Made by a program: the position numbers and the translations under genes
NCBI RefSeq assembly: GCF_936943645.1
Contig: NZ_CAKZJO010000051.1
Location: forward strand, 124,001-188,000
Source: an uncultured Bradyrhizobium sp.
GTDB taxonomy: Bacteria > Pseudomonadota > Alphaproteobacteria > Rhizobiales > Xanthobacteraceae
DNA length: 64,000 bases
Direction: 5' to 3'
Notes under the pieces: generated by a model
Databases searched by the model: none
Told to the model about the DNA's origin: nothing
The model's input: the letters and a program-made list of their open reading frames with translations, nothing else
In this document: positions 21,316-29,434 of the stretch, piece by piece
Position numbering within the stretch: the first letter of the stretch is position 1
Layout of the letters: each line of letters begins with the position of its first letter

Positions 21316-21789
21316 TCACGCCAGCACATCGGCGGCGACCGCCTTGAGGACATCGCGCACGTCGGCGGGCTTCAGCCGCACCTGCAAGCCGCGCTGTCCG
21401 CCATTGAGATAGACGAGGTCATGGGTCAGCGCACTCTGCTCGATCACGGTCGGCACCTGCTTGCGCTGGCCGAACGGGCTGATGCCGCCGACCTTGTAGC
21501 CGGTGACGCGTTCGGCTTCGGGCGGCTTCATCATCTGCGCCGACTTGCCGCCCGCGGCTGCGGCGAGCTTCTTCATCGACACCTCCTGATCGGACGGCAC
21601 GACCACGCAGACGGGCTTGCCGTCGACCTGGGCCATCAGCGTCTTCAACACGCGCGCGGGGTCTTCACCGAGTGCGGCAGCGGCCTGCAGCCCGATGCTT
21701 TCGGCGTCGGGATCGTAGTCGTAGCCGTGGACGGTGAAGGCAACGCGAGCGGTCGTCAGCGCGCGGGTGGCGGGGGTGACTTTGGACAT
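21316..21789 (-). CDS. ybaK: Cys-tRNA(Pro)/Cys-tRNA(Cys) deacylase, YbaK type
   Basis: A 157-residue member of the YbaK/ProX editing family that hydrolyses mischarged aminoacyl-tRNA, mainly Cys-tRNA(Pro). Diagnostic stretches are VFKTL-like VLKTLMAQVDGKPVCVVVPSD with the following SMKKLAAAAGGKSAQMM, and VGGISPFGQRKQVPTVIE, which contains the GGISP motif. Normal length. Cytoplasmic. It is followed on the same strand by the HupE-like gene. The upstream region holds two palindromic intergenic repeats. Confidence 0.92.
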   Translation of the reverse strand: MSKVTPATRALTTARVAFTVHGYDYDPDAESIGLQAAAALGEDPARVLKTLMAQVDGKPVCVVVPSDQEVSMKKLAAAAGGKSAQMMKPPEAERVTGYKVGGISPFGQRKQVPTVIEQSALTHDLVYLNGGQRGLQVRLKPADVRDVLKAVAADVLA

Positions 21790-21806
21790 GGATGGTATCT
21801 ACCACC

Positions 21807-21885
21807 GTCATTGCGAGGAGCGAAGCGACGAAGCAATCCAGGCTCTTTCCGCGGAGGGATTCTGGATTGCTTCGCTCGCAATGAC
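21807..21885. repeat. Dispersed palindromic repeat (GTCATTGCGAG type)
   Basis: A 79-base inverted repeat. The left arm begins GTCATTGCGAGGAGCGAAGC and the right arm ends GCTTCGCTCGCAATGAC; the central bases differ from the other copy. The same element occurs again at 31285-31363. Such extragenic palindromes are common between genes in Bradyrhizobium and can fold as long hairpins. Confidence 0.85.
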
Positions 21886-21920
21886 GATTGTAGGGGCAGA
21901 CGCCAACCACATACACAGCT

Positions 21921-22047
21921 GTCGTCCCCGCGAACGCGGGGACCCATAACCACAGGGAGGGGTTTCGCGAAGGCTGGCAGTTCGGGACTACGACCGCCAA
22001 CCATCGAGAGATCACGCGGTATGGGTCCCTGCTTTCGCAGGGACGAC
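21921..22047. repeat. Extragenic palindromic element (GTCGTCCCCGC type)
   Basis: A 127-base element whose ends are inverted repeats: the left end GTCGTCCCCGCGAACGCGGG continues into GACCCAT, and the right end reads ATGGGTCCCTGCTTTCGCAG then GGACGAC. Each end is itself a small hairpin (CCCCGCGAACGCGGGG; CCCTGCTTTCGCAGGG). It sits between fdsA and ybaK next to a second, different palindrome. Confidence 0.8.
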
Positions 22048-22087
22048 GGCGGTGGCTTGGCCACGCACCGCCGAAACCCGCCTCACC

Positions 22088-24856
22088 CTACTCCGCCGCG
22101 TCCCGCATCTCCGCGCGCTCGGCTCTCGCCGCGCAGAACTTGAATTCCGGGATCTTGCCGAACGGATCGAGCGCCGGGTTGGTCAACAGGTTCGCCGCCG
22201 CCTCCGCGTAGCAGAACGGCATGAACACCATGTTCTCCGGCACGTCGCGATCGGAGCGAACCTTGACCTCGATGGCGCCACGGCGGGTCTCCAGGCGAAT
22301 GAAATCGCCCGGCGCAAGCTTCTTCTTCCGCATGTCCTTCGGCGACATGAACGCGACTGCCTCGGGCTCGATCTGGTCGAGCACCTGGGCGCGGCGCGTC
22401 ATCGAGCCGGTGTGCCAGTGCTCCAGCACGCGGCCGGTCGACAGCACCATGGGATATTCGTCGTCCGGGATCTCGTCCGGCGGGATCACCTTGGCCGGCA
22501 CGATCTTGCCGCGGCCGCTCGCGGTCGGGAAACCCGTGGTGAAGATGATCTCGTTGCCGGGCTTGTTCGGATCGTCGACCGGATAGGTCACCGCGCCTTC
22601 GCGCACGAGCCGCTCCCAGGTGATGTTCTTCAGCGACGGCATCAGCTCCGCCATCTCGGTAAAGACGTCGCCGGGACCGGCATAATTCCACGGCAGGCCC
22701 ATGCGCTTGCCGATCTCCTGGATGATCCAGAGATCCTGCCGCGCATCGCCCGGCGGCTTGATCACCTGGCGGGCGAGCTGCACGCGGCGATCGGTGTTGG
22801 TGAAGGAGCCGTCCTTCTCCGCGAAGGCCGAGGCCGGCAGGATGACGTCGGCGTGGAACGCGGTCTCGGTGACGAAGAGATCCTGCACCACGAGATGGTC
22901 GAGCATCGCGAGCGCCTGACGCGCATGCTGCAGATCGGGGTCGGACATCGCGGGGTTCTCGCCCTCGATATACATGCCCGTGATCTCGCCGGCATGGATC
23001 GCGTTCATGATCTCGACCACGGTCAGGCCGCGGACGGGATCGAGGTCCTCACCCCACATCTTCTCGAAATTGCCGCGCAGATCGTCGCGGCTGACCGGCT
23101 GGTAATCCGGCAGGAACATCGGGATCAGGCCGGCGTCGGAGGCGCCTTGCACGTTGTTCTGGCCGCGCAGCGGATGCAGGCCGGTGCCGGGACGACCGAC
23201 CTGTCCGGTGATCAGCGCCAGCGCGATCAGGCAGCGCGCATTGTCGGTGCCGTGGACGTGCTGGCTGATGCCCATGCCCCAGAAGATGATCGACGACTTT
23301 GCGCGCGCGTAGGTGCGTGCGACCTCGCGCAGCGTCTGGGCGGGGATGCCGCAGATCGCCTCCATCTTTTCAGGGGTGAACTCCTTGATCTTTTCCTTGA
23401 GATCCTCGAAGCCCTCGGTGTAGCCGGCGATGTACTGGTCGTCGGTGAGGCCTTCGGTGATGATCGTGTTGATCATCGCGTTCAGCATGGCGACGTCGGA
23501 GCCCGGCTTGAACTGCAGATGCTTGGTGGCGTGGCGCGACAGCGTCTGCCGGCGCGGATCCATCACGAACAGCTTGGCGCCATTCTGCTTGACCGCGTTC
23601 TTGATGAAGGTCGCGGCGACCGGATGGTTCACGGTCGGGTTGGCGCCGATCACGATGATGACCTCGGCATCCATCGCGGCAGCAAACGGCGCGGACACCG
23701 CGCCCGAGCTCAGGCCTTCGAACAGCGCCGCCACCGACGAGGCGTGGCACAGACGGGTGCAGTGGTCGACGTTGTTGGAGCCGAAGCCGGTGCGCACCAG
23801 CTTCTGGAACAGATAGGCCTCTTCGTTGGAGCCCTTGGCCGAGCCGAAGCCGGCCAGCGCCTTCACGCCCTTCTCGTCGCGAATCTTGACGAGGCCCTTG
23901 GCGGCGATATCGAGCGCTTCTTCCCAGCTCGCTTCCCGGAAATGGGTGAACGGATTGGCGGGATCGACCTGGTCGTTGGCATCCTTCTTCGCGTTCGGCA
24001 GCCGCACCAGCGGCTTGGTCAGGCGATGCGGGTGATGGATATAGTCGAAGCCGAAACGGCCCTTGACGCAAAGACGGTTGTGATTGGCGGGGCCGTCGCG
24101 GCCCTCGGCATAGATCACCTTCTCGTCCTTGACCTCGTAAGTCACCTGGCAGCCGACACCGCAGAACGGGCAGAGCGAATCCACCTTCTTGTCCGCGTAA
24201 GTCACGCGGGTCTGCTTGTCGTCGAGCATCACGGCCGGCATCAAGGCGCCGGTCGGGCAGGCCTGCACGCATTCGCCGCAGGCAACGCAGGTGGATTCGC
24301 CCATGGGATCGTCGAAGTCGAATACGATCTTCGAGCCATGGCTGCGATAGGCCATGCCGATGACGTCGTTGACCTGGACCTCGCGGCAGGCGCGCACGCA
24401 AAGGCCGCACTGGATGCAGGCATCGAGGTTGACGCGCATCGCCGGATGGCTGGCGTCGGTCTCCCAGCGCTCGGCCGCGGGAAAGCGGCTCTCGGTGACG
24501 CCAGTGGTCTCCGCCCAGTGCCAGAATTTCGAATCCGGATCGTGGCTGGTCTCGCGCGCCGGCTGGTCGGCAACCAGCAGCTCCATCACCATCTTCTGCG
24601 CAGAGACGGCGCGCGCGGATTCGGTCTTCACCTTCATGCCGACCGACGGCGTGCGCTTGCAGGACGCGGCCAGCACGCGCTCGCCTTCGATCTCGACCAT
24701 GCAGGCGCGGCAATTGCCGTCGGGGCGATAATCGGGCGCGGGCGAATAACAGAGATGCGGGATCTCGCGGCCCTGCCGCTTGGCGACCTGCCAGATCGTC
24801 TCGCCGGGTTTTGCTTCGACCTGCTTGCCGTCGAGTTCGAACGTAATCTTGGTCAT
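22088..24856 (-). CDS. fdsA: NAD-dependent formate dehydrogenase, alpha (Mo/W) subunit
   Basis: The catalytic subunit that oxidises formate to CO2 at a bis-pyranopterin Mo or W centre. The 922-residue protein has an N-terminal 2Fe-2S domain (CYSPAPDYRPDGNCRACMVE), two 4Fe-4S clusters (CIQCGLCVRACRE; CVACGECVQACPTGAL), the cofactor-proximal cluster (CPFCGVGCQVTYEV), and the molybdopterin domain. The motif HCTRLCHASS places the probable metal ligand at Cys370, so it is a cysteine rather than a selenocysteine enzyme. The start overlaps the stop of the beta-subunit gene (ATGA). Layout matches FDH1 of Methylobacterium, a tungsten enzyme, as well as Rhodobacter FdsA; the metal cannot be read from the sequence. 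Confidence 0.93.
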   Translation of the reverse strand: MTKITFELDGKQVEAKPGETIWQVAKRQGREIPHLCYSPAPDYRPDGNCRACMVEIEGERVLAASCKRTPSVGMKVKTESARAVSAQKMVMELLVADQPARETSHDPDSKFWHWAETTGVTESRFPAAERWETDASHPAMRVNLDACIQCGLCVRACREVQVNDVIGMAYRSHGSKIVFDFDDPMGESTCVACGECVQACPTGALMPAVMLDDKQTRVTYADKKVDSLCPFCGVGCQVTYEVKDEKVIYAEGRDGPANHNRLCVKGRFGFDYIHHPHRLTKPLVRLPNAKKDANDQVDPANPFTHFREASWEEALDIAAKGLVKIRDEKGVKALAGFGSAKGSNEEAYLFQKLVRTGFGSNNVDHCTRLCHASSVAALFEGLSSGAVSAPFAAAMDAEVIIVIGANPTVNHPVAATFIKNAVKQNGAKLFVMDPRRQTLSRHATKHLQFKPGSDVAMLNAMINTIITEGLTDDQYIAGYTEGFEDLKEKIKEFTPEKMEAICGIPAQTLREVARTYARAKSSIIFWGMGISQHVHGTDNARCLIALALITGQVGRPGTGLHPLRGQNNVQGASDAGLIPMFLPDYQPVSRDDLRGNFEKMWGEDLDPVRGLTVVEIMNAIHAGEITGMYIEGENPAMSDPDLQHARQALAMLDHLVVQDLFVTETAFHADVILPASAFAEKDGSFTNTDRRVQLARQVIKPPGDARQDLWIIQEIGKRMGLPWNYAGPGDVFTEMAELMPSLKNITWERLVREGAVTYPVDDPNKPGNEIIFTTGFPTASGRGKIVPAKVIPPDEIPDDEYPMVLSTGRVLEHWHTGSMTRRAQVLDQIEPEAVAFMSPKDMRKKKLAPGDFIRLETRRGAIEVKVRSDRDVPENMVFMPFCYAEAAANLLTNPALDPFGKIPEFKFCAARAERAEMRDAAE

Positions 24857-26562
24857 TCGGCCGCTTCCTTGAACTCGTCAGGGAAATATTTGATCACGGT
24901 GGCCAGCGGATTCGATGCCGCCTGTCCGAGCCCGCAGATCGAGGCATCGCGCATCGCCTGGCTCAATTCTTCCAGCAGAGCACGGTTCCAGACCGGTTTC
25001 TGCATCAGCTGCGCCGCCTTCTGGGTTCCGACCCGGCACGGCGTGCACTGGCCGCAGCTCTCGTCCTCGAAGAACTTCATCAGGTTGAGCGCAGCCGCGC
25101 GCACGCTGTCCTTCTGCGACAGGATCACGATCGCCGCCGAGCCGATGAAGCAGCCGTATTTCTCCAGCGTGCCGAAATCGAGCGGGATGTCGTCCATCGA
25201 CGCCGGCAGGATGCCGCCGGACGCGCCGCCCGGAAGATAGGCGTAGAACTGGTGGCCGTCGGCCATGCCGCCGCAATATTCGTCGATCAATTCGCGCACG
25301 GTGATGCCTGACGGCGCCAGCTTCATGCCGGGATTCTTCACGCGGCCCGAGACCGAGAAGCTGCGCAGGCCGTGCCGCTCATGCCGGCCGTGACCCTTCC
25401 ACCAGTCGGCGCCCTTCTCGACGATGTCGCGCACCCACCACAGCGTCTCGATGTTGTTGATCAGCGTCGGCAGGCCGAACAGGCCGACCTGGAACGGGTA
25501 AGGCGGCTTGTGCCGGGGCAGGCCGCGCTTGCCTTCGATGCTTTCCAGCAGCGAGGATTCCTCGCCGCAGATATAGGCGCCGGCGCCGCGGCGCATATGC
25601 AGGGTCGGACCACCCGGCGGCAGCTTTGCGATCTCGCGCTCCAGGATCTCGCGCGAGGCCGGATATTCGTCGCGCAGGTAGATGTAGACGTCCGAGGCCT
25701 GCACCACATGCGCGCCGATCAGCATGCCTTCGAGGAAGCGGTGCGGATCGCTCTCGAGATAGACCCGGTCCTTGAACGTGCCGGGCTCGCCCTCGTCGCC
25801 GTTGATCGCCATCAGCCGCGGACCGGGCTCGCCGAGCACGGCGCGCCATTTGCGTCCCGTCGGGAAGCCTGCGCCGCCGAGACCGCGCAGCGAAGCGTCA
25901 TCGAGGCCCTTGAGCAGATCGTCCGTCGACAGCTCACCCGAGCGCACGCGACCCAGCAGCTTGTAACCGCCGCCCACGACATAGGCGTCGTAATCGATGT
26001 ATTTGGGCAGATGCGCGTGGGTGTCACCGCCCTTGGCCGCCGCCATCACTTTGGCGACGGTCGCATGGTCGACGAAGTTGTGCCCGACCTCCGCAGCCGG
26101 CGCGGTGTCGCAGCGGCCGACGCAAGGCGCGCGCACGACGCGGATGCCGGGGCCCGATGAACTCTGCAGATCTTCCAGCAGCTTCTCGCCGCCAAGCATT
26201 GCGCAGGTGAGAGAGTCGCAGACGCGGATCGTCAGCGGCGGGATGCTCGGCTCGCCCTCCTTCACCACGTCGAAATGCGCGTAGAAGGTCGCGGTCTCGA
26301 ACACTTCGGCGAAGGCAAGCTTCATCTCGTCGGCAAGCGCCGCCAAATGCGCGGCCGAGATCTGATGATATTTGTCCTGGATCAGGTGCAGATATTCGAT
26401 CAACAGATCGCGCCGCCGCGGGCGATCGCCGAGCAATTGCTCGATCTCATGCGCGGCGGTGGGATCGACCTGACGGCCCTTGGGCGTGGCCTTGGCGCGC
26501 CGGCGCCCCTCGCCCGGATGCTCGAAGTCTCTGACCTTGTGAACGTCGTCGTTGCTGCTCAT
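24853..26562 (-). CDS. fdsB: NAD-dependent formate dehydrogenase, fused gamma-beta subunit (NuoE-NuoF like)
   Basis: A 569-residue diaphorase subunit that passes electrons from FdsA to NAD. Residues about 35-185 are a NuoE/FdsG-like thioredoxin-fold 2Fe-2S domain (CDSLTCAMLGG...APCVGRCDTAPA). Residues about 190-569 are a NuoF/FdsB-like domain with the NADH/FMN motif RGLGGAGFPTGRKW, INGDEGEPGTFKDR, and the 4Fe-4S motif ESCGQCTPCRVGT. In Rhodobacter capsulatus these are two proteins, FdsG and FdsB; the fused form is that of Methylobacterium extorquens FDH1. It is the first gene of the operon and overlaps fdsA by 4 bases. Confidence 0.92.
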   Translation of the reverse strand: MSSNDDVHKVRDFEHPGEGRRRAKATPKGRQVDPTAAHEIEQLLGDRPRRRDLLIEYLHLIQDKYHQISAAHLAALADEMKLAFAEVFETATFYAHFDVVKEGEPSIPPLTIRVCDSLTCAMLGGEKLLEDLQSSSGPGIRVVRAPCVGRCDTAPAAEVGHNFVDHATVAKVMAAAKGGDTHAHLPKYIDYDAYVVGGGYKLLGRVRSGELSTDDLLKGLDDASLRGLGGAGFPTGRKWRAVLGEPGPRLMAINGDEGEPGTFKDRVYLESDPHRFLEGMLIGAHVVQASDVYIYLRDEYPASREILEREIAKLPPGGPTLHMRRGAGAYICGEESSLLESIEGKRGLPRHKPPYPFQVGLFGLPTLINNIETLWWVRDIVEKGADWWKGHGRHERHGLRSFSVSGRVKNPGMKLAPSGITVRELIDEYCGGMADGHQFYAYLPGGASGGILPASMDDIPLDFGTLEKYGCFIGSAAIVILSQKDSVRAAALNLMKFFEDESCGQCTPCRVGTQKAAQLMQKPVWNRALLEELSQAMRDASICGLGQAASNPLATVIKYFPDEFKEAAE

Positions 26563-26702
26563 GGAAACGTCGCGTTCTCCCTACATCCGCGATGGTTTCA
26601 GACCGGATCGCCACTGCGACCTGCCTTCATTTCCAGGCTCAACAGATGGAACCGCGCGCTCTTCGCGGCCCTGAATCGAGCCTCATTCCGCTCAACTCTA
26701 GT

Positions 26703-26718
26703 CTCTGGTATACCAGAG
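26703..26718. promoter_or_regulatory. Perfect 16-base palindrome upstream of the formate dehydrogenase operon
   Basis: CTCTGGTATACCAGAG lies about 140 bases upstream of the fdsB start, in a short AT-richer stretch that could hold the promoter. The TGGTATACCA core is of the type bound by GntR-family regulators. No regulator gene of that kind is adjacent, so the protein that binds is unknown. It could also serve the downstream end of the small gene at 26810. Confidence 0.55.
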
Positions 26719-26809
26719 GGGCAAGTAAATTTAGAACGTCTCTATAATGATTTAGGAGGCGGGCAGTTGCCCCGCCACGCCTCCGAACAAACGCCGGCGG
26801 AACTTCGCC

Positions 26810-27064
26810 TCAACTCTTGTTCATGCACTCCTCAATGTAGAACCAGCGGTCATCGCCGGCGAGGCCCTTGGACTTCACCTCGGCCCGGCAGGCCTTCAGC
26901 TTCGGCTTGTTGGCGGCCCATTTGGCCTTCATGTCCTTCAGCTTCTGCATGGAAAGCTTGATCTTGCCAGGCTTGGCTTCTGTGGTTGCGGCAGTCTGTG
27001 CCGACGCGGTGTGAAGGCCTGCGGCCAGCAGCATGGCGGCGAGGCAGATACGGGTGCGAAGCAT
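26810..27064 (-). CDS. Small secreted PsiF-like protein
   Basis: An 84-residue protein with a signal peptide (residues 1-22, LAAMLLAAGLHTASA) and a short basic mature part containing KLKDMKAKWAANKPKLKACR, then a second cysteine in YIEECMNKS. The lysine-rich helix with paired cysteines resembles the PsiF repeat family, whose function is unknown. It lies between the formate transporter and the formate dehydrogenase operon on the same strand, but with 85 and 247 base gaps, so it may have its own promoter. Confidence 0.65.
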   Translation of the reverse strand: MLRTRICLAAMLLAAGLHTASAQTAATTEAKPGKIKLSMQKLKDMKAKWAANKPKLKACRAEVKSKGLAGDDRWFYIEECMNKS

Positions 27065-27149
27065 AGGAATCCCCCTAGATCCTGTGACTTGAAAGACGAG
27101 CAGCGCGGGATGCCGAGCAACGACATCCCGCGCCGGTGTGGATTTGCGA

Positions 27150-28805
27150 TCAGAAGATCTTCACCGCGCTCTCGAGCGTCTTCCAGACGCCCCAGGCCAG
27201 CGGCACGCCGACGAAGGCCCAGAACATCGCCGCCTTGGCATCCAGACCGCCCTTGCCGATGCCGAACGAGCCGTGCTGGATCGACGCCTCGCTCTTGGCG
27301 CTGGCCGCCTGCAATCGGGCAACCTCCTCGGGGCTCATATTCCACTTCGGGTCGACCGGCTTGATCATGTAGTTGCAGATCAAGCCAGCAATCAGCATTG
27401 CGCAGAGGATGTACATCGTCGTGTTGTAGAGCTGATCGCGTGGCACGCCGGCCGCGAGCTGGAACTCGCGGATGTAGTTGACCACCACGGGGCCGATGAT
27501 GCCGGCCGTCGACCAGGCCGTCAGCAACCGGCCGTGGATGGCGCCGACGAACTGGGTTCCGAACATGTCGGCGAGATAGGCCGGCACCGTCGCGAAGCCG
27601 CCGCCATACATCGACAGGATGATGCCGAAGCCGACCACGAACAGCAGCTTCGAGCCCATCGCCGCGAAGGTCGGCGCCAGCGCGTAGAGTGCGATGCCGA
27701 GCAGGAAGAACGTGTAATAGGTGTTCTTGCGGCCCATATAGTCGGACAGCGAGGCCCAGAAGAACCTGCCGGCGATGTTGAACAGCGACAACAGACCGGC
27801 GAACCCTGCGGCGATGCCGGCGATGACGGTCTTCTGCTCGGTCGAGAGCTGGCTGAAGCTCACGTCGGGCAGACCGATCAGCTTGCCGGCGAAGATCTCC
27901 TGCAACATCGGCGAAGCCATGCCGATCACGCCGATGCCCGCCGACACGTTGAGGCACAGCACCCACCAGATCAGCCAGAACTGCGGCGTCTTGTGCGCGT
28001 TGTTGAGATGAACGTGGTGCTCGGTGATCATCGACTTCTTTTCGCTCGGCGGCGTCCAGCCCTCGGGCTGCCAGCCGACCGGGATCACGCGATAGGCGAA
28101 GGCGCCGATCATCATGAAGACGAAGTAGATGACGCCCATCGCGACGAACGTCTCCCAGACGCCGACCGAGGTCGGCGTCTTGAAATAGTTGATCAGGAGG
28201 TTGGCGAGCGGTGCGCCGATCATGGCGCCGCCGCCGAAGCCCATGATGGCCATGCCGGTCGCCATGCCACGGCGGTCGGGGAACCACTTCACCAATGTCG
28301 ACACCGGCGAGATGTAGCCGAGGCCGAGACCGACGCCGCCGATCACGCCGCAACCAAGCCACATGATCCAGAGCTGGTGAACGTAGACGCCGAACGCGCC
28401 GATCAGAAGACCGCCGCCCCAGCAGCAGGCGGCGACGGCGCCTGCCTTGCGCGGCCCGGCCCGCTCGAGCCAGCCGCCCCAGATCGCGGCGGAGACGCCG
28501 AGCAGAACGAAGAACAGCGTGTACATCCACCCGAGGCTCGCGACCTTCCAGTCGCAGGTCGTGGTGAACAGCTCCTGCCACAGCGACATGTCAGGGCAGG
28601 CTTTGCTCTGCGTGATGCCGATCGCGCGGGACAGCGGCAGCCAGAACACCGAGAAGCCGTAGGCCATGCCGATGCAAAGATGGATGCACAGCGCCGCCGG
28701 CGGAACCAGCCAGCGATTGAAGCCGGCCTTCGCCACCGTATGTTCGCGATCAAAGATTCCCGCGCCAGCGCCTGAAACGGGTCCAGCGCCTTCGATTGTA
28801 GCCAT
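27150..28805 (-). CDS. OFA-family MFS transporter (oxalate/formate antiporter type)
   Basis: A 551-residue inner-membrane carrier of the oxalate/formate antiporter family. It shows about 12 hydrophobic helices, the N-terminal CIHLCIGMAYGFSVFWLPLS, the signature-like YISPVSTLVKWFPDRRGMATG and GGGAMIGAPLANLLI. Start ATG 28805 has a strong GAGGGGAGG ribosome site. The family also includes monocarboxylate carriers; the neighbouring formate dehydrogenase, fdhD and Mo-cofactor genes make formate or oxalate the best guess. The C-terminal extension ends in two hydrophobic segments typical of this subgroup. Confidence 0.85.
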   Translation of the reverse strand: MATIEGAGPVSGAGAGIFDREHTVAKAGFNRWLVPPAALCIHLCIGMAYGFSVFWLPLSRAIGITQSKACPDMSLWQELFTTTCDWKVASLGWMYTLFFVLLGVSAAIWGGWLERAGPRKAGAVAACCWGGGLLIGAFGVYVHQLWIMWLGCGVIGGVGLGLGYISPVSTLVKWFPDRRGMATGMAIMGFGGGAMIGAPLANLLINYFKTPTSVGVWETFVAMGVIYFVFMMIGAFAYRVIPVGWQPEGWTPPSEKKSMITEHHVHLNNAHKTPQFWLIWWVLCLNVSAGIGVIGMASPMLQEIFAGKLIGLPDVSFSQLSTEQKTVIAGIAAGFAGLLSLFNIAGRFFWASLSDYMGRKNTYYTFFLLGIALYALAPTFAAMGSKLLFVVGFGIILSMYGGGFATVPAYLADMFGTQFVGAIHGRLLTAWSTAGIIGPVVVNYIREFQLAAGVPRDQLYNTTMYILCAMLIAGLICNYMIKPVDPKWNMSPEEVARLQAASAKSEASIQHGSFGIGKGGLDAKAAMFWAFVGVPLAWGVWKTLESAVKIF

Positions 28806-29125
28806 ACATTCCTCCCCTCAGCCGCCCTTCTGAGCAGCCTGCCGCTACTATCCTGTTCCTCAGCTCGTTGCGGTGCAGACGAATGTCCCTGCTGCTCCGC
28901 ACAATCTTCTGACGCGCGCCAGGATCGTCACGCGCATCCGAAATTGTTAACCCCTCGCGCGGGGCGCTATGCCCGATACGACGTGCAGGCTTCGTGAGTG
29001 GCCCGTTTGATCCGCGTATCGCAGACAAGACTCAACCTCCGCGCCCGCACGGAGAAAGTCAATTGGGGCAGAAGCCGTGATCGATGTCGATAGACAAAAG
29101 GTCGGTATCAGCGGAGTAACGCGTC
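28806..29125. other. Intergenic region between the OFA transporter and tusA
   Basis: About 320 bases without a gene I can support; the short open frames are shadows. It must hold the promoter of the transporter gene, whose ribosome site is at its left edge. A GC-rich hairpin (CCCCTCGCGCGGGG) is near 28951-28964. No operator was recognised. Confidence 0.5.
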
Positions 29126-29389
29126 TCAAGAACGCAGCGCACCATTTGCACCGTCTATCGAACCATTGGCTTTTTCTATCAAGAACACGATGCGCGCATC
29201 GTTGCGCTCGGTGATCTCCACCGTGTCGCCCGTCTCGCGGATCAGGTTCGGAATGTCAATCACCGACAGGGGATCAGTGCAGTGCACCTCGAGCTGATCG
29301 CCCGGCTGTAACGGTTTCAGCGCCTTGCGCGTCTTCAGGGCGGGCAGCGGGCATTTCAGCCCGGTGAGATCAAGCGTCGTTCTGGTCAT
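29126..29389 (-). CDS. TusA-family sulfurtransferase
   Basis: An 87-residue TusA/SirA-like protein. The motif LKCPLPALKTRKAL at residues about 11-24 carries the catalytic CPxP cysteine, and the rest matches the two-layer fold (LEVHCTDPLSVIDIPNLIRE). TusA relatives pass persulfide sulfur to tRNA modification or to molybdenum-cofactor and formate-dehydrogenase maturation. Since it sits beside moeA, mobB, mobA and fdhD, a role in sulfuration for FDH maturation together with FdhD is attractive, but this is inference from position. Confidence 0.88.
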   Translation of the reverse strand: MTRTTLDLTGLKCPLPALKTRKALKPLQPGDQLEVHCTDPLSVIDIPNLIRETGDTVEITERNDARIVFLIEKANGSIDGANGALRS

Positions 29390-29434
29390 GGGCGCAACAT
29401 GGCGGGACGAAGTGATGGCGTCAACGCAGCGGCC

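Noticed and set aside
26938..28581. Open frame of 547 codons overlapping the OFA transporter on the same strand in another frame
   Set aside because: Arginine/leucine-rich shadow; the 27150-28805 frame encodes the real membrane protein.
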